Assembly (NCBI GenBank): GCA_004134995.1
Contig: REGP01000001.1
Location: 1,116,001-1,180,000 of the forward strand
Origin: Oxalobacteraceae bacterium CAVE-383
GTDB lineage: Bacteria > Pseudomonadota > Gammaproteobacteria > Burkholderiales > Burkholderiaceae_D
Direction of reading: 5' to 3'
DNA length: 64,000 bases
Positions 1 through 11,510 of this stretch are shown one piece after another (the first letter of the stretch is position 1; every line of letters starts with the position of its first letter). The notes below the pieces were generated by a model that worked only from the letters and a program-made list of their open reading frames with translations, ran no database searches and was not told the DNA's origin. The position numbers and the translations under genes are program-made.

Positions 1-396
1 GCGTCCGCCGCGCCAGGCCCAGATCGACGGACTGATGAAGTGCATGGTCGGAATGCCGGCGCTTTTCAGATCGGCTTCCAGCCCGAGATTGAAATCCGGC
101 GCATCGACGCCGATGAACAGATCCGGCTGCCGCGCCAGCAGGCTATCGCGCAAGGCGATCTGGATGCCCTTGATTTCGCGGTAGTGGCGCGCCACTTCGA
201 ACAGGCCGTTGACCGACAGTTTTTCCATCGGCCAATCGCTGACGAAACCGTATTGCGCCATGCGTTCGCCGCCGATGCCATGCAGCGAAGCATCCGGCAG
301 ATGCGGGCGCAAACCCGACAACAGCCGGCTGGCCAGCAGATCGCCGGAACTCTCGCCGGCGACCATTGCAATCGATATATTATCGGATGATGCCAC
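1..396 (-). CDS. lpxB: Lipid-A-disaccharide synthase LpxB (N-terminal part, cut by window edge)
   Basis: LpxB joins UDP-2,3-diacylglucosamine to lipid X to make the lipid A disaccharide at the inner face of the cytoplasmic membrane. The first 132 codons are present and the C-terminal two thirds lie outside the window. I place the start at a GTG at 396, giving [19 protein letters not shown], where the [10 protein letters not shown] segment is the family's conserved N-terminal nucleotide-binding loop. The start overlaps the end of lpxA by 17 bp, as expected for this operon. The next in-frame Met (AMVAG) would cut into the conserved strand, so GTG is preferred. Identity is solid; the exact start is less so. 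Confidence 0.9.
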   Translation of the reverse strand, partial: MASSDNISIAMVAGESSGDLLASRLLSGLRPHLPDASLHGIGGERMAQYGFVSDWPMEKLSVNGLFEVARHYREIKGIQIALRDSLLARQPDLFIGVDAPDFNLGLEADLKSAGIPTMHFISPSIWAWRGGR

Positions 397-1168
397 GGGG
401 CGATGCCTCGATGAACTGGCGCAGCAGGCGCAGATGCGGCGCCGCATCGGCCGAACGCTGTTCCTCTTCCAGCAAGGCTGCCTTGGCCTCTTCCAGCGGC
501 AAGCCGGCGCGGTATACCAGCTTGTAGCCGCGCTTGATGGCCTGGATCTGGTCCACACTGAAGCCGCGCCGGCGCAGGCCTTCGCTGTTGATGCCGACCG
601 GCACCGCCCGGTTGCCCGCCGCGGTCACGAACGGCGGCACGTCCTGGCTGACCGCCGCGGTAAAAGCCGTCATTGCATGCGCGCCGATATGGCAGAACTG
701 GTGCACCGTGGTGAATCCACCCAGGAATACCCAATCGCCCAGATGAACGTGGCCGGCCAGCGTTGCATTATTGGCGAGGATCAGGTGATTGCCGAGCTGG
801 CAGTCGTGCGCCACGTGCACATACGCCATGATCAGGTTGTCGCTGCCGAGCCGGGTCACACCGGCGTCCTGCGCCGTGCCGAGATTGAGCGTGACGAATT
901 CGCGCACGGTATTGCGGTCGCCGATTTCCAGGCCGGTTTCCTCGCCGGCGTATTTCTTGTCCTGCGGCGCGGCGCCGATCGAGCTGAATTGATAAAAGGT
1001 ATTGTCCCGGCCGATGGCGGTGCGGCCTTGAATGACGACATGCGGACCGATTTTGGTGCCGGCGCCGATGCTGACATGCGGGCCGATGACCGCATAGGGG
1101 CCGACTTCGACGCTGGCATCCAGCTGCGCGCCCGCCTCGATGATGGCGGTGGGATGAATGTTCGCCAT
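380..1168 (-). CDS. lpxA: UDP-N-acetylglucosamine acyltransferase LpxA
   Basis: First enzyme of lipid A synthesis: transfers a hydroxyacyl chain from acyl-ACP to the 3-OH of UDP-GlcNAc in the cytoplasm. The 262-aa protein is a left-handed parallel beta helix, visible as repeated hexapeptides such as [20 protein letters not shown]. The catalytic His lies in the [10 protein letters not shown] segment at about residue 121. An upstream in-frame ATG (1201) would add 11 residues inside fabZ; the ATG at 1168, 4 bp after the fabZ stop and giving [13 protein letters not shown], matches the family. Sits between fabZ and lpxB in the standard order. Confidence 0.97.
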   Translation of the reverse strand: MANIHPTAIIEAGAQLDASVEVGPYAVIGPHVSIGAGTKIGPHVVIQGRTAIGRDNTFYQFSSIGAAPQDKKYAGEETGLEIGDRNTVREFVTLNLGTAQDAGVTRLGSDNLIMAYVHVAHDCQLGNHLILANNATLAGHVHLGDWVFLGGFTTVHQFCHIGAHAMTAFTAAVSQDVPPFVTAAGNRAVPVGINSEGLRRRGFSVDQIQAIKRGYKLVYRAGLPLEEAKAALLEEEQRSADAAPHLRLLRQFIEASPRGIIR

Positions 1169-1172
1169 GGAA

Positions 1173-1637
1173 TCAGGCCGTTTTGCTGGCGTCGTCGGCA
1201 TTGCGCATGGTGCACATCAGGTCGGCTTCGACCGCCAGTTGTCCATCGACCGTCGCGGTCGCACGGTATTTCCAGATGCCGCGCGCGCAGCGGGTGATTT
1301 CGACGTCCATTTTCAACTGGTCGCCGGGTTCGACCGGCCGCTTGAAACGGGCATTGTCGATGCCGATGAAGTACACCACGGTGCTGGCGTCGGGCTTTCT
1401 GCCTTCGGTCAGGAACGACAGCAACGCCGCGGTTTGCGCCAGCGCTTCGATCATCAGCACACCCGGCATGACCGGCTTGTGCGGAAAATGGCCGTTGAAG
1501 AATTCTTCATTGACGGTGACGTTCTTGATCGCGGTAATGGTTTTGCCGCTTTCCCAGTTCAGCACCCGGTCGACCAGCAGCATCGGATAGCGGTGCGGGA
1601 GGTATTCCTTGATTTGGTTGATGTCGAGGCTATTCAT
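1173..1637 (-). CDS. fabZ: 3-hydroxyacyl-ACP dehydratase FabZ
   Basis: Hotdog-fold dehydratase of type II fatty acid synthesis, removing water from 3-hydroxyacyl-ACP. Its 154 aa match the family length. The catalytic signature [21 protein letters not shown] region carries His50 and Glu64. The 5' end overlaps the lpxD 3' end by 8 bp, so the two are probably translationally coupled. Because FabZ and LpxA compete for hydroxyacyl-ACP, their neighbouring genes link membrane fatty acid and lipid A supply, as in many proteobacteria. Confidence 0.97.
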   Translation of the reverse strand: MNSLDINQIKEYLPHRYPMLLVDRVLNWESGKTITAIKNVTVNEEFFNGHFPHKPVMPGVLMIEALAQTAALLSFLTEGRKPDASTVVYFIGIDNARFKRPVEPGDQLKMDVEITRCARGIWKYRATATVDGQLAVEADLMCTMRNADDASKTA

Positions 1638-2697
1638 TCGTATCTTCTTCGGTAAGCGATTTAATCAATTTTTCCATCGCGCGCATTTTCTCACGCATCG
1701 CGGGTAAATTACGCAGCAAGGCAGCAGATTTTTCCCAATCGCCATGCTTTGTGATCGGATAGAAGCCGGTGTACTGGCCCGGTTCGGCGATCGAGCGCAT
1801 GGCCAGCGTGCCGGCCGAGACATGGACCCGGTCGGCAATGGTGATGTGGCCGTGGATCATCGCGGCGCCGCCGATCGAGCAGTATTTGCCGATGATCGCG
1901 CTGCCGGCGATGCCGGCGCATGCGGCAATCGCGGTGTGGTCGCCGATCTGGCAGTTGTGCGCGATCTGGATCTGATTGTCGAGCTTGACGCCGTTGCCGA
2001 TGACGGTATCGGCCAGCGCGCCCCGGTCGATGGTGGTATTGGCGCCGATTTCGACGTCGTCGCCGATGACGACGCAGCCGACCTGCGGGATCTTGACCCA
2101 GGCGCCGCTCTCGTTGGCAAAACCGAAACCGTCGGCGCCGATGACGGCTCCCGGATGCACGATGCCGCGGCGGCCGATGCGGCAGGCATGCTGCACGGTG
2201 ACTCTGGCGTACAAATGGGTCGCCGCGCCGATGACCGCATCGCGGCCGATGAAACAGCCGGCGTCGATGCGCGCGCCCTCGCCCACCTCGGCCCCGGCCT
2301 CGATCACCACCAGCGGGCCGATACTGGCCCCGGCCGCGATTCTTGCAGCCGGATCGACCACCGCGCTCGGATGCACGCCGGGCGCCGCCGGCGGCGTATT
2401 GAGCGCCGCGAACCATTGCGCCGCATGGGCAAAATAGGCATAGGGATTGGCCGTGACGATGCGCGCGCCGCGATAGGCCGGGCCCAGGGCGGCATTGTCC
2501 TGCGGCGACAGGATCAGCGCCGCGGCCTGCGTATGCTCGGCCTGGTTTCTGAATTTGGAATTGGACAGGAAGGTGATATGGGATGGGGTCGCCGCGTCCA
2601 GGGGCGCTATGCCGATGACGGCAAGGTCGGCAAACCCCGCATCGCCGGTCAATTCGCCGCCCAGGCGTTCGACCAGTTCTGTCAGCCGGATACTCAT
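1630..2697 (-). CDS. lpxD: UDP-3-O-(3-hydroxyacyl)glucosamine N-acyltransferase LpxD
   Basis: Third step of lipid A synthesis: N-acylation of UDP-3-O-acyl-glucosamine. The 355-aa protein has an N-terminal uridine-binding domain (about residues 1-100), a long run of left-handed beta-helix hexapeptides (about 105-320), and a helical C-terminal tail. The catalytic His is expected in the [20 protein letters not shown] region. Start ATG at 2697 gives [16 protein letters not shown], normal for the family. It follows skp and precedes fabZ on the same strand. Confidence 0.97.
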   Translation of the reverse strand: MSIRLTELVERLGGELTGDAGFADLAVIGIAPLDAATPSHITFLSNSKFRNQAEHTQAAALILSPQDNAALGPAYRGARIVTANPYAYFAHAAQWFAALNTPPAAPGVHPSAVVDPAARIAAGASIGPLVVIEAGAEVGEGARIDAGCFIGRDAVIGAATHLYARVTVQHACRIGRRGIVHPGAVIGADGFGFANESGAWVKIPQVGCVVIGDDVEIGANTTIDRGALADTVIGNGVKLDNQIQIAHNCQIGDHTAIAACAGIAGSAIIGKYCSIGGAAMIHGHITIADRVHVSAGTLAMRSIAEPGQYTGFYPITKHGDWEKSAALLRNLPAMREKMRAMEKLIKSLTEEDTNE

Positions 2698-2800
2698 AGG
2701 GGCCTTAATAAGGTCATCAATTAGTAAGTGGGCAACAACGGGTCAACCATGTGGCCAACGACGCCGATGAACCGCGGCAGGCTTACCGGCCCGCCCCGCT

Positions 2801-3325
2801 TCATTTGCCGCTGTTTAATGCCTTGATCACTTTATCCGTGATGTCGATGCGTGGACTGACGTACACGCCTTCCTGGAAAATGATGTCGTATTTCTCGGAC
2901 TCGGCGATCTGGCGGATTACCTTGTTGGAGCGATCCAGCACGGCAGCCAGTTCTTCATTGCGGCGTTGATTGAGGTCTTCGCGGAATTCGCGCTGCTTGC
3001 GCTGGAATTCCTTGTCGAGATCGGTCAGATCGCGCTGGCGCTTGATGCGCTCAGGTTCGGACAATACAGGGCCATCCTTGTCCAGCTTGTCGGAGACCGC
3101 TTTCAGACGCGCGGCCAAATCTTCGATTTCCTTGTTGCGCGGGGAAAACTCTTGATCGATCTTGGCGCTCGCCGTCTTGGCAAGCGTCGCTTCCTTGAAA
3201 ATCCGGTCAGTATTGACAAAACCAATCTTGGAGGTTTCCTGTGCAGTCGCGCTTGCACTGGCTACCAGACAAACTGCCAGAGCCGCAGATTGTAACGACA
3301 GAATTGATTTACTAAATAACTTCAA
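2801..3325 (-). CDS. skp: OmpH/Skp family periplasmic chaperone
   Basis: Periplasmic trimeric chaperone that holds unfolded outer-membrane proteins on the way to the BAM complex. The 174-aa product has a signal peptide (about residues 1-28, cleavage near ASATA-QE), then the Skp core with the GFVNTDRIFKEA strand. A long charged coiled coil (about 65-140) forms the tentacles. It lies directly downstream of bamA and upstream of lpxD, the usual order. The 103-bp gap to lpxD shows no clear terminator. Confidence 0.95.
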   Translation of the reverse strand: MKLFSKSILSLQSAALAVCLVASASATAQETSKIGFVNTDRIFKEATLAKTASAKIDQEFSPRNKEIEDLAARLKAVSDKLDKDGPVLSEPERIKRQRDLTDLDKEFQRKQREFREDLNQRRNEELAAVLDRSNKVIRQIAESEKYDIIFQEGVYVSPRIDITDKVIKALNSGK

Positions 3326-3374
3326 AATGTTCTCCGCGATTCAAAACGCCATTATGCCACTTCTTGGCGCGCCC

Positions 3375-5720
3375 TTAGAAACCTGTGCCCAATTGGAATT
3401 GGAAGGCCTGCACCTTGTCGGTGGACGATGCGTTCAAGGCCTTGCCGTAACTCAGCTTGATCGGACCGATCGGCGAAATCCAGCTGATCCCGACACCCGT
3501 CGAATAACGCAATTCGCTGACCGATATCTTCTCGCCGTCGGCATATACCTGGCCGGCGTCGAAGAAGGTGAACCAGCGCAAGGTGCGGTCTTGTCCCGAT
3601 CCCGGGAACGGCAACTGCAATTCGACGCTGCCGAGCACGCGCTTGGAGCCGCCCTGCGAATCGCCGTACTGATCCCGCACCTGGCCCAGGCCGTTGCCGT
3701 CGTAGCCGCGCACGGTGCCGATACCGCCGGCGTAGTAGTTCTTGAACACCGGATAAGGCTTGCCGCCGAGGCCGGCGCCGTAATCGAGTTCGGCATTGGT
3801 CGCCAGCGTCACGGCGCGGCTGAACAGTGGCTGGAAGTACTGGTGCTGATAGCCGGCGCGGTAGTACTTCAACGAACCGAATGTGGAAACTTCCAGGTTG
3901 GCTTTCTGGAAGCGGCCGCTGGTCGGCACCAGCGCGCTGTCGCGGCTGTCGCGCTGCCATGACATGGTCAGCGGCAGGCTGGTGGTCTTGGCGGTGCCGA
4001 AGCCGGTCGGATTGCCGAAATCCTTCACGTATTGCTGATACAGCAACGGGCTGCTGTTGTCGCCGTCGACGGTCTCGACCACGGTGTTTTCAATGCCGAC
4101 ACCGAAATAGATCGTGTCGAGTTCGGAGAACGGCACGCCGAAGGAAACATTGGCGCCGGTGGTTTTCACCATGTAATCGCCGATATTGTCGACCGGCGGA
4201 CGAATCGTGCGCAAATACAGCGAATAGCTGCGGCTGACGCCGTCATCGGTGAAATACGGATTGGTCTGGCTGACCGCGATGGTGCGGTAGGTCCGGCTGG
4301 TGTTAATGTCGATGCCGACCGTGTTGCCGCTGCCGAACGCATTGGCCTGCTGGATCGAACCGGTCAGGCTGACCTTGTCGGTTTGCGAGAAGCCCGCGCC
4401 GACCATGATGTTGCCGGTCGGTTTTTCGGTAACGGCCATGTTCACGTCGACCTGGTCGGTGCTGCCCGGCACTTCCGGCGTTTCGACGTTGACGTCCTTG
4501 AAATAGCCGAGACGGTCGACGCGATCGCGCGACAGCTTGATTTTCTCGCCGTCATACCATGAGTTTTCGAACTGGCGCATTTCGCGGCGCACCACTTCGT
4601 CGCGCGTCTTGGTATTGCCGCTGATGTTGATCTGGCGCACATACACGCGCTTGCCCGGATCGACCATGACGTTCAGGGCGACCTGTTTTTTCTCGCGATC
4701 AAGGCTCGGCGCCGCATTCACGTTGGCGAACGCATAGCCGAAATTACCCATGCGATCGGAAATTTTCTTGGTGCTCTCGTTGAGCTTGGCGCCGGAATAC
4801 ACGTCGCCCTTCTTCAACTGCAGCAGCGCTTCCATGTCCTTTTCCATGCCGAACATTTCGCCTTCCAGCTTGATGTCCGATACGGTGTATTTTTCGCCTT
4901 CGTTGATATTGACCGTGATGTAGATATCTTTTTTATCCGGCGTGATCGACACCTGGGTGGATTCGACCTGCATTTCGATGTAGCCGCGATCCAGATAGAA
5001 CGAACGCAATGCTTCGATATCGCCGGCCAGCTTGGCTTTGGAATACTGGTCGTTCTTGGTGTACCAGGTAAACCAGCCCGGCGTGGTCAGTTTCAGTTGC
5101 TTGGTCAGCTCGCTGTCCGAGAATGCCTTGTTGCCGACGATGTTGATCTGCTTGATGCGCGATACCTCGCCCTCTTCCACCGCGAACGTGACCGCGACCC
5201 GGTTGCGCTCCACCGGCGTGACCGTGGTAGTGACCTTGGCGCCGTACAGGCCGCGCGACAAATACTGGCGCTTCAGTTCCTGTTCGGCGCGATCGACCGC
5301 GGAACGGTCGTAAATGCGCGATTCGGCGACGCCGATTTCCTTCAGGGCCTTGGTCAGCGTGTCCTTGTCGAACTCCTTGATGCCGGTAAAGTCGACGCTT
5401 GAGATCGCCGGCCGCTCTTCGACCATCACGACCATCACCTTGCCTTCGGTTTCAACCCGCACGTCCTTGAAGAAACCGGTTGCGTACAGCGCCTTGATCG
5501 CCTCGCTGCCCTTTTCATCGGTGAATGTATCCCCGACTTTGACAGGCAGGTAGCTGAAGACTGTGCCGGCTTCAGTACGCTGGATGCCCTCGATGCGGAT
5601 ATCCTGCACAACGAAGGGCTCCACGGCCAGCGCATGGCCGGAACACAGCGCCAAAACGGCGGAGGCCAGCAGACTACGGGAAAAAGTCGGAATGGTAAAA
5701 CGCGAAGAATGTAATTTCAT
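3375..5720 (-). CDS. bamA: Outer membrane protein assembly factor BamA
   Basis: Omp85-family core of the BAM complex, inserting beta-barrel proteins into the outer membrane. The 781 aa comprise a signal peptide (cleavage after about residue 32, SGHALA), five POTRA domains (about 35-430) and a 16-strand barrel. The conserved L6 motif VRGYDGNG is present and the protein ends in Phe (QLGTGF), the outer-membrane targeting residue. It lies between rseP and skp. Its partner BamD is encoded at 42320. Confidence 0.98.
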   Translation of the reverse strand: MKLHSSRFTIPTFSRSLLASAVLALCSGHALAVEPFVVQDIRIEGIQRTEAGTVFSYLPVKVGDTFTDEKGSEAIKALYATGFFKDVRVETEGKVMVVMVEERPAISSVDFTGIKEFDKDTLTKALKEIGVAESRIYDRSAVDRAEQELKRQYLSRGLYGAKVTTTVTPVERNRVAVTFAVEEGEVSRIKQINIVGNKAFSDSELTKQLKLTTPGWFTWYTKNDQYSKAKLAGDIEALRSFYLDRGYIEMQVESTQVSITPDKKDIYITVNINEGEKYTVSDIKLEGEMFGMEKDMEALLQLKKGDVYSGAKLNESTKKISDRMGNFGYAFANVNAAPSLDREKKQVALNVMVDPGKRVYVRQINISGNTKTRDEVVRREMRQFENSWYDGEKIKLSRDRVDRLGYFKDVNVETPEVPGSTDQVDVNMAVTEKPTGNIMVGAGFSQTDKVSLTGSIQQANAFGSGNTVGIDINTSRTYRTIAVSQTNPYFTDDGVSRSYSLYLRTIRPPVDNIGDYMVKTTGANVSFGVPFSELDTIYFGVGIENTVVETVDGDNSSPLLYQQYVKDFGNPTGFGTAKTTSLPLTMSWQRDSRDSALVPTSGRFQKANLEVSTFGSLKYYRAGYQHQYFQPLFSRAVTLATNAELDYGAGLGGKPYPVFKNYYAGGIGTVRGYDGNGLGQVRDQYGDSQGGSKRVLGSVELQLPFPGSGQDRTLRWFTFFDAGQVYADGEKISVSELRYSTGVGISWISPIGPIKLSYGKALNASSTDKVQAFQFQLGTGF

Positions 5721-5852
5721 TAGTATGATCTAAGGTTATCCGATTACCGGGGCGCACCCCGCCCCACGGCAAACTACAAGGTAACACTAAGAGATTGTTG
5801 CAAAATCAAGCAGAGGGAGCCTGACGGCGCCAGATTGAGTTTGCAGCAAGCT

Positions 5853-7226
5853 CTAAAACATGAGACGGACGATATCGTTGAACGCCGCCACCAGCATCAA
5901 TGTCATCAAAACACCCAGGCCGGCGCGTTGCGCTATGGCACTAAATCGCTCGGATACAGGACGTCCGGTTAAAATCTCCACCGAATAATACAGCAAATGC
6001 CCGCCATCCAACACCGGAATGGGCAGCAAATTCATGACCCCGAGACTGATGCTGATCAGGGCCATGAAGCTCAGATAGCTGATCACGCCGATGCGCGCCG
6101 TCTGGCCCGCATAATCGGCAATCGTGATCGGTCCGGTAATGTTTTTCCAGGAGACCTCCCCAATAAGCATCCGTCCCAGCATTTTGACCGTCATCAGGCT
6201 GGTATCCCAGGTACGGCCGGCCGCTTTCGACAGCGCCGTCGGCAGGTCGTCGCTGACAGTCGCCATTTCCGGCAGCATCGCCACCTCGACCTGGATCCGC
6301 CCGATGGCGGCGCCGCCATCCGTGCCTGCCACCTTGTCGGGCGTGATGTCCAGGCTGAAACGCTGCTGCCCGCGCAGGCCTTGGATATGCAGCGGCCGTT
6401 CCGGCGACGCCCGCACCAGCCGCACGAACGCCAGACCGTCGGCCACCGCGACGCCGTCGACGCTCTGGATCAGATCGCCGCTGTGCAAACCGGCCCGCAT
6501 GGCAGGGCCGTCCGGCGCGACTTGCCCCAATACCGCCGGCGGACGCGCCAGTTCGAGTCCCAGCGTCCGCAGGAAATCGCCTTCCATGTCCTTGGCGGAA
6601 AGGCTGTTCAACGGCAGCTTGACGGTATCCAGCAAGGCCCCGCCCGGCACGCCGGGACGCGGCGACGAAACCTCGATATGCGCGGTTTTCTTATCCAGCG
6701 CGAGTTGCAGCAGGCGCCACCGCACGTCGGACCAGCCGCTGACCGGCTGGCCGTCGATCGCGGTAATCAGCTGATTGGCGCGAATCCCGGCCTGATAGGC
6801 GACCGATTCGGCCGGCGCCTCGCGCAGTTTGGGCAGCGGCTCCGGCATGCCATGCATGTACAGGCCGGTAAACAGCAGAATCGCCAGGATGAAATTGGCG
6901 ATCGGCCCGGCCGCGACAATGGCGATCCGGCGCCACACCGACTGGCTGGTGAATTCCCGCTTGCGCTCTTGCGGCGACAGGCCGCTCAGATCCTGCTCGC
7001 GCGCATCCAGCATCTTGACGTAGCCGCCCAGCGGCAGGATCGACAGCGCCCATTCGGTCTGGTCCTTGCCGAAGCGGCGCGAACAGATCACCCGGCCCAT
7101 GCCGACCGAGAAACGCAGCACCTTGACGCCGCACCAGCGCGCCACCCAGAAATGGCCCAGCTCGTGCACGATCACCAGCGTGCCCAGCGCAACGATAAAT
7201 GCCAGCAAGGTATGAATCAGGTTCAT
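5853..7226 (-). CDS. rseP: RIP metalloprotease RseP (site-2 protease)
   Basis: Intramembrane zinc protease that cleaves anti-sigma factors such as RseA and clears signal peptides. The 457-aa protein has the zinc motif HELGH at residues 21-25 in the first transmembrane helix and the LDGGH motif near the C-terminus ([14 protein letters not shown]). Central periplasmic PDZ domains lie at about 120-300. Its start overlaps the dxr stop by 4 bp. The order dxr-rseP-bamA puts envelope stress control next to outer-membrane assembly. A 132-bp gap separates it from bamA. Confidence 0.97.
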   Translation of the reverse strand: MNLIHTLLAFIVALGTLVIVHELGHFWVARWCGVKVLRFSVGMGRVICSRRFGKDQTEWALSILPLGGYVKMLDAREQDLSGLSPQERKREFTSQSVWRRIAIVAAGPIANFILAILLFTGLYMHGMPEPLPKLREAPAESVAYQAGIRANQLITAIDGQPVSGWSDVRWRLLQLALDKKTAHIEVSSPRPGVPGGALLDTVKLPLNSLSAKDMEGDFLRTLGLELARPPAVLGQVAPDGPAMRAGLHSGDLIQSVDGVAVADGLAFVRLVRASPERPLHIQGLRGQQRFSLDITPDKVAGTDGGAAIGRIQVEVAMLPEMATVSDDLPTALSKAAGRTWDTSLMTVKMLGRMLIGEVSWKNITGPITIADYAGQTARIGVISYLSFMALISISLGVMNLLPIPVLDGGHLLYYSVEILTGRPVSERFSAIAQRAGLGVLMTLMLVAAFNDIVRLMF

Positions 7227-8416
7227 CGGTGCAAATAGCCGGTGGCGACCGCGCGCGCCTCGCGGTCTTGTTCAAATAAGGTTTCGATGTCCGTGACCGG
7301 CGCCGCGGGAATGCGTTGCAGCACGTTTTCGATCACGCGGTCGATTGCGCGAAAGCCGATTTCCCCATCGAGAAAGGCGGCCACCGCCACTTCGTTGGCG
7401 GCATTGAGCACCGCGGCTGCGCTGCCGCCGGCCCGTAGTGCATCATACGCCAGTCTCAGGCAGGGGAAACGCTCCAGGTCGGGCGCCACGAAGGAAAGCT
7501 GGCCGATCCGCGCCAGATCCAGTTGCGCCACCCCCGAGGCGACGCGTTCGGGATGCGCCAGCGCATGCGCAATCGGCGTGCGCATGTCCGGATTGCCGAG
7601 CTGCGCCAGCACCGAGCCGTCGATGTAGGAAACCATCGAATGAATGACGCTTTGCGGATGAATCAGCACCTCGATGCGGTCGGCCGGCGCGCCGAACAGC
7701 CAGTGCGCCTCGATCACCTCCAGGCCCTTGTTCATCATGGTTGCCGAATCGACCGAAATCTTGCGCCCCATCACCCACTTCGGATGCGCCACCGCTTCCT
7801 CGGGCGTGACCCGGTCCAGCGTTTCGACAGGACGCAGCAAAAACGGGCCGCCGGACGCGGTCAGCATGATCCGGGCGATGCCGTGCCGCTCCAGCGTACG
7901 CTGGAAGTCCTGCGGCAGGCATTGAAAAATGGCATTGTGTTCGCTGTCGATCGGCAGCAGGCAGGCGCCATTGGCCGCGACCGCATCGATCAACAGTTGG
8001 CCCGCCATCACCAGCGCTTCCTTGTTCGCCAGCAGGATTTTCTTGCCGGCCCGCGCCGCGGCCAGCGTCGAGGCCAGGCCGGCGGCGCCGACGATCGCCG
8101 CCATCACCACGTCGCATTCGGGCGCGGCAGCCGCCTGGCACAAGGCATCCGCGCCATGCGCGACTTCCGTGCGCAGGCCGAGCGCCCGCAAGCCGTCCTG
8201 CAATTGTTGTGCGGCGGCGGCATCGCCGACCACGGCAACCTGCGGCTGGAACTGGCGGCATTGCTGCAGCAGCGTATCGACGCTGGTATGCGCCGTCAGG
8301 GCATAGACTTCAAAGAGATCGGGATGGCGCGCCAGCACATCCAGCGTGGAAACCCCGATCGAACCGGTCGAACCGAGAATGGCGACAGCCTGCTTCTTCA
8401 CGGCCGGATTTTTCAC
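7223..8416 (-). CDS. dxr: 1-deoxy-D-xylulose-5-phosphate reductoisomerase
   Basis: Second step of the MEP isoprenoid pathway: DXP to MEP with NADPH. The 397-aa protein has the N-terminal NADPH motif GSTGSIG (residues 15-21). The active-site segments [19 protein letters not shown] and [21 protein letters not shown] are all visible. It overlaps cdsA upstream by 4 bp and rseP downstream by 4 bp. Two further MEP genes, ispD and ispF, are at 55158-56356. Confidence 0.98.
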   Translation of the reverse strand: MKNPAVKKQAVAILGSTGSIGVSTLDVLARHPDLFEVYALTAHTSVDTLLQQCRQFQPQVAVVGDAAAAQQLQDGLRALGLRTEVAHGADALCQAAAAPECDVVMAAIVGAAGLASTLAAARAGKKILLANKEALVMAGQLLIDAVAANGACLLPIDSEHNAIFQCLPQDFQRTLERHGIARIMLTASGGPFLLRPVETLDRVTPEEAVAHPKWVMGRKISVDSATMMNKGLEVIEAHWLFGAPADRIEVLIHPQSVIHSMVSYIDGSVLAQLGNPDMRTPIAHALAHPERVASGVAQLDLARIGQLSFVAPDLERFPCLRLAYDALRAGGSAAAVLNAANEVAVAAFLDGEIGFRAIDRVIENVLQRIPAAPVTDIETLFEQDREARAVATGYLHR

Positions 8417-9231
8417 AGCCAGAGCTCCAGCAAGGCGGCCAGCGGCAGCACCGGAATCAGCGCATCGATGCGATCCAGCACGCCGCCGTGGCCCGGCAAC
8501 AGATTACTGCTGTCCTTGAATTGCGCGCGGCGCTTAAGCATCGATTCGAACAGATCGCCGACCACGCTGGCAGCCACCAGCAGCGTCATTACGGCCACCA
8601 GGCCGGGCCAGCCCCAACGCTGCCGGAGCGCCGCCGGAAAGCTGTCGGCCAGCGCCGGCGCGGTCGCGGCCAGGGCGGCGATGATCAATACCAGCAGCCA
8701 GCCGCCGATGGCGCCTTCCCACGACTTGCCGGGGGAAATGCCGGGCGCCAGTTTGCGGCGGCCGAACGCCTTGCCGGTGAAATAGGCGCCGATATCGGCC
8801 ACCCATACCACCGCCATGACGGATAGCAGATAGAGAGGAGAATGCTGGAACAGCGCGACGATGGCGATGAAGCAGCCGAAAATGGCAATGCTGTAGGTGG
8901 CGTTGAGGAGGCGATTGGCGGTCTGTCCCAATGGCGGCAGTCCGATTCCCAGCGCCGGCGCGAAACGCACCGCCCAAAGCGCAGCACACAGCCAGAACAG
9001 TTTTTGCACGCCGGGCAGGCCGCTGACGAAAATGACGACCGCATAAATCGCGGTCCAGATCACCGTTGCAAACAGCGGCTTGCGGTTACCGAACAGCCGG
9101 AAGCTTTCCCATGAGGCCGCCGCGAAAAATATCACCGTGACCAATGCAAACGGCAGGAAAGCATCCAGAAACAAAATCGGCAACAGCACCGCCAAAAGTA
9201 CCAACGCTGTCAGCACGCGCGTCTTGAGCAT
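8413..9231 (-). CDS. cdsA: Phosphatidate cytidylyltransferase CdsA
   Basis: Makes CDP-diacylglycerol from CTP and phosphatidate in the inner membrane. The 272-aa product is a polytopic membrane protein with the family signature near the C-terminus: S-x-x-KR...KD, then [12 protein letters not shown]. The reading frame stays open far upstream inside uppS, but the ATG at 9231 ([13 protein letters not shown]) overlaps the uppS stop as TAATG and gives the normal length, so it is the start. The 3' end overlaps dxr by 4 bp. Confidence 0.96.
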   Translation of the reverse strand: MLKTRVLTALVLLAVLLPILFLDAFLPFALVTVIFFAAASWESFRLFGNRKPLFATVIWTAIYAVVIFVSGLPGVQKLFWLCAALWAVRFAPALGIGLPPLGQTANRLLNATYSIAIFGCFIAIVALFQHSPLYLLSVMAVVWVADIGAYFTGKAFGRRKLAPGISPGKSWEGAIGGWLLVLIIAALAATAPALADSFPAALRQRWGWPGLVAVMTLLVAASVVGDLFESMLKRRAQFKDSSNLLPGHGGVLDRIDALIPVLPLAALLELWL

Positions 9232-9983
9232 TAAATTGCCTGTGTAGTAAGTTGTTCGCTGGTGCGGCCGAAACGGCGCTCCCTGCTGCGATAGGAATCG
9301 ATGGCCAGATCCAGGGCGGCGGCGTTGAATGCCGGCCAATAGGTATCGGTGAAATACAGTTCGGTATAGGCCAGCTGCCACAGCAGGAAGTTGGAAATGC
9401 GCTGCTCGCCGCCGGTGCGGATGAACAGATCCGGTTCCGGCGCATAGGCCATCGCCAGGTGCTGCGCGAGGTCGGCTTCGGTGAATTGCGTCGCGCCGGG
9501 ATTCTGCAGCGCCATCTTGCCTGCGGCCTGCATGATGTCCCAACGGCCGCCGTAATTGGCGCAAATGGTCAGCGTCAGGCGGGTATTGGCCGCGGTCTGC
9601 TGCTCCGCCTTGGCCACCATGGCCTGCAATTTCGGATCGAACGCGGTCAGGTCGCCGACCACCTTGAGACGGATATTGTTGCCGTGCATTTTGTTGAGCT
9701 GCCCCTGCAGCGCCTTCATGAACAAGGTCATCAGCAGCGAGACTTCTTCGGGCGGCCGGCGCCAGTTTTCGGAGCTGAAGGCAAACAGCGTCAGGTATTC
9801 GACGCCGCGGCTGGCGCAGGCTTCGACGATTTCCTCGACCATGTCGACACCGCGCTTATGGCCGGCAAAACGCGGCAGCAGGCGCTTGGTCGCCCAACGG
9901 CCATTGCCATCCATAATGATGGCGATATGGCGTGGAACCGGCAATACCTCCGGCACCGATTGGGTGGAACTGGAATAGGTCAT
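9231..9983 (-). CDS. uppS: Undecaprenyl diphosphate synthase (cis-prenyltransferase)
   Basis: Condenses IPP units onto FPP to make the C55 lipid carrier for peptidoglycan and O-antigen. The 250-aa protein has the family motif [13 protein letters not shown] with catalytic Asp25. The later segments [13 protein letters not shown] and [19 protein letters not shown] are also present. The gene is coupled to cdsA by TAATG and lies 63 bp downstream of frr. Confidence 0.97.
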   Translation of the reverse strand: MTYSSSTQSVPEVLPVPRHIAIIMDGNGRWATKRLLPRFAGHKRGVDMVEEIVEACASRGVEYLTLFAFSSENWRRPPEEVSLLMTLFMKALQGQLNKMHGNNIRLKVVGDLTAFDPKLQAMVAKAEQQTAANTRLTLTICANYGGRWDIMQAAGKMALQNPGATQFTEADLAQHLAMAYAPEPDLFIRTGGEQRISNFLLWQLAYTELYFTDTYWPAFNAAALDLAIDSYRSRERRFGRTSEQLTTQAI

Positions 9984-10046
9984 TGAGTCGAAAGGTCTGT
10001 TCTGTGTCTTTGTCTGGCTGGGGCTGGCGTCGGCTGCATGAAGGGA

Positions 10047-10607
10047 CTATACGGTCAGCACTTCTTTTTCCTTGTCGACCACCAGCTTGTCGATTTCGGC
10101 GACGAATTTGTCGGTCAGCTTTTGCACGTCGTCCTGCGAACGGCGCTCGTCGTCTTCCGAACAGGCCTTGTCTTTCAGCAGTTTCTTCAGGCCTTCGTTG
10201 GCGTCGCGGCGGATATTGCGCACGGCGATCTTGGCGTCTTCCGCTTCGGTCTTGACCAGCTTGACCATTTCCTTGCGGCGCTCTTCGTTCAGCGGCGGCG
10301 TCGGCACGCGGATGATGTCGCCCTGCGTCGAAGGGTTCAGGCCCAGATCGGCATCGCGGATCGCCTTCTCGACAGTGGCGACCATTTTCTTTTCATACGG
10401 CTGCACGCCGATGGTGCGGGAATCGATCAGCGTCACATTGGCGACCTGCGACAATTGGGTCGGGTTGCCATAGTATTCGACCTGGACGTGGTCCAGCATG
10501 CCCGGATGGGCGCGTCCGGTGCGGACTTTTCCCAGATTGGTCTTCAGGGTTTCAATCGACTTGAGCATGCGCTGCTCTGTACTTTTTTTGACGTCAGCAA
10601 TGGTCAT
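10047..10607 (-). CDS. frr: Ribosome recycling factor
   Basis: With EF-G, splits post-termination 70S complexes. The 186-aa length and all-helical plus small beta domain pattern are standard, including [12 protein letters not shown] near the N-terminus and the C-terminal [15 protein letters not shown] stretch. It starts at ATG 10607 behind an AGGAGAG Shine-Dalgarno sequence and lies between pyrH and uppS. Confidence 0.98.
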   Translation of the reverse strand: MTIADVKKSTEQRMLKSIETLKTNLGKVRTGRAHPGMLDHVQVEYYGNPTQLSQVANVTLIDSRTIGVQPYEKKMVATVEKAIRDADLGLNPSTQGDIIRVPTPPLNEERRKEMVKLVKTEAEDAKIAVRNIRRDANEGLKKLLKDKACSEDDERRSQDDVQKLTDKFVAEIDKLVVDKEKEVLTV

Positions 10608-10670
10608 GCTGCTCTCTCCTAAATATGAAAATACCAGTGAAACGATATGCGATACGGCGACAATCGGCGA

Positions 10671-11387
10671 TCAGACGTGCACCAGCGTGCCTTCGTCTTC
10701 GCCCATCACGACGCGCGCGAGCGCGCCCGGTTTGACGATGGAAAATACCTTGATCGGCAGTTTCTGATCGCGGCAAAGGGAAAATGCGGTGGCGTCCATG
10801 ACCTGCAGATGCTTGGAAATGGCTTCGTCGAAAGTGATGGTCGCATAACGGGTGGCCGAAGGATCCTTCTTTGGATCGGCGGTGTAGACGCCATCCACCT
10901 TGGTGGCTTTCAGCACGATTTCGGCGCCGATCTCCGCGCCGCGCAAGGCCGCCGCGGTGTCGGTGGTGAAAAAGGGATTTCCGGTGCCCGCGGCAAACAC
11001 CACGATCTTGCCTTCTTCGAGGTATTGCAGGGCCTTGGGACGTACGTAGGGTTCAACGACTTGCTCGATGCTGATGGCGGACATGACACGCGCCACGATG
11101 CCGGCCTGGCGCATGGCATCGGCCAGCGCCAGCGAGTTCATGACTGTCGCCAGCATGCCCATGTAATCGGCGGTCGAACGATCCATGCCTTGCGCGCCGG
11201 GCGCGACGCCGCGGAAAATATTTCCGCCGCCGATCACGATGGCCAGTTCAACGCCCAGTCGGGCGACTTCCGCGACGTCGGCGACCATCCGTTCGATGGT
11301 CGCGCGATTGATGCCATAGGCGTCATCGCCCATCAGTGCCTCGCCGGAAAGTTTGAGAAGAACGCGCTTATAAGCAGGTTTCGTCAT
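10671..11387 (-). CDS. pyrH: Uridylate kinase PyrH
   Basis: Phosphorylates UMP to UDP in pyrimidine synthesis and is usually allosterically controlled by GTP and UTP. This 238-aa amino-acid-kinase-fold protein has the family motifs [26 protein letters not shown] and the C-terminal [15 protein letters not shown]. It follows tsf after a terminator (11511-11541), so it may be transcribed partly by read-through and partly from its own promoter in 11388-11510, which I could not pin down. Confidence 0.98.
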   Translation of the reverse strand: MTKPAYKRVLLKLSGEALMGDDAYGINRATIERMVADVAEVARLGVELAIVIGGGNIFRGVAPGAQGMDRSTADYMGMLATVMNSLALADAMRQAGIVARVMSAISIEQVVEPYVRPKALQYLEEGKIVVFAAGTGNPFFTTDTAAALRGAEIGAEIVLKATKVDGVYTADPKKDPSATRYATITFDEAISKHLQVMDATAFSLCRDQKLPIKVFSIVKPGALARVVMGEDEGTLVHV

Positions 11388-11510
11388 AGGGCTAGGCTCC
11401 GTTTTGGCTTTGATTCAAATAATGTAAATACTTTACCGCGCCTGATTCTATATGCATAGGCATACAGTCCGCAGTACTCGGTAACGACTGCTTACTATTT
11501 CGCGCTTCCT

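Noticed and set aside
8413..9564. Long 383-aa version of CdsA starting inside uppS
   Set aside because: The extra 111 residues are the out-of-frame shadow of uppS; the TAATG junction gives the normal 272-aa protein.
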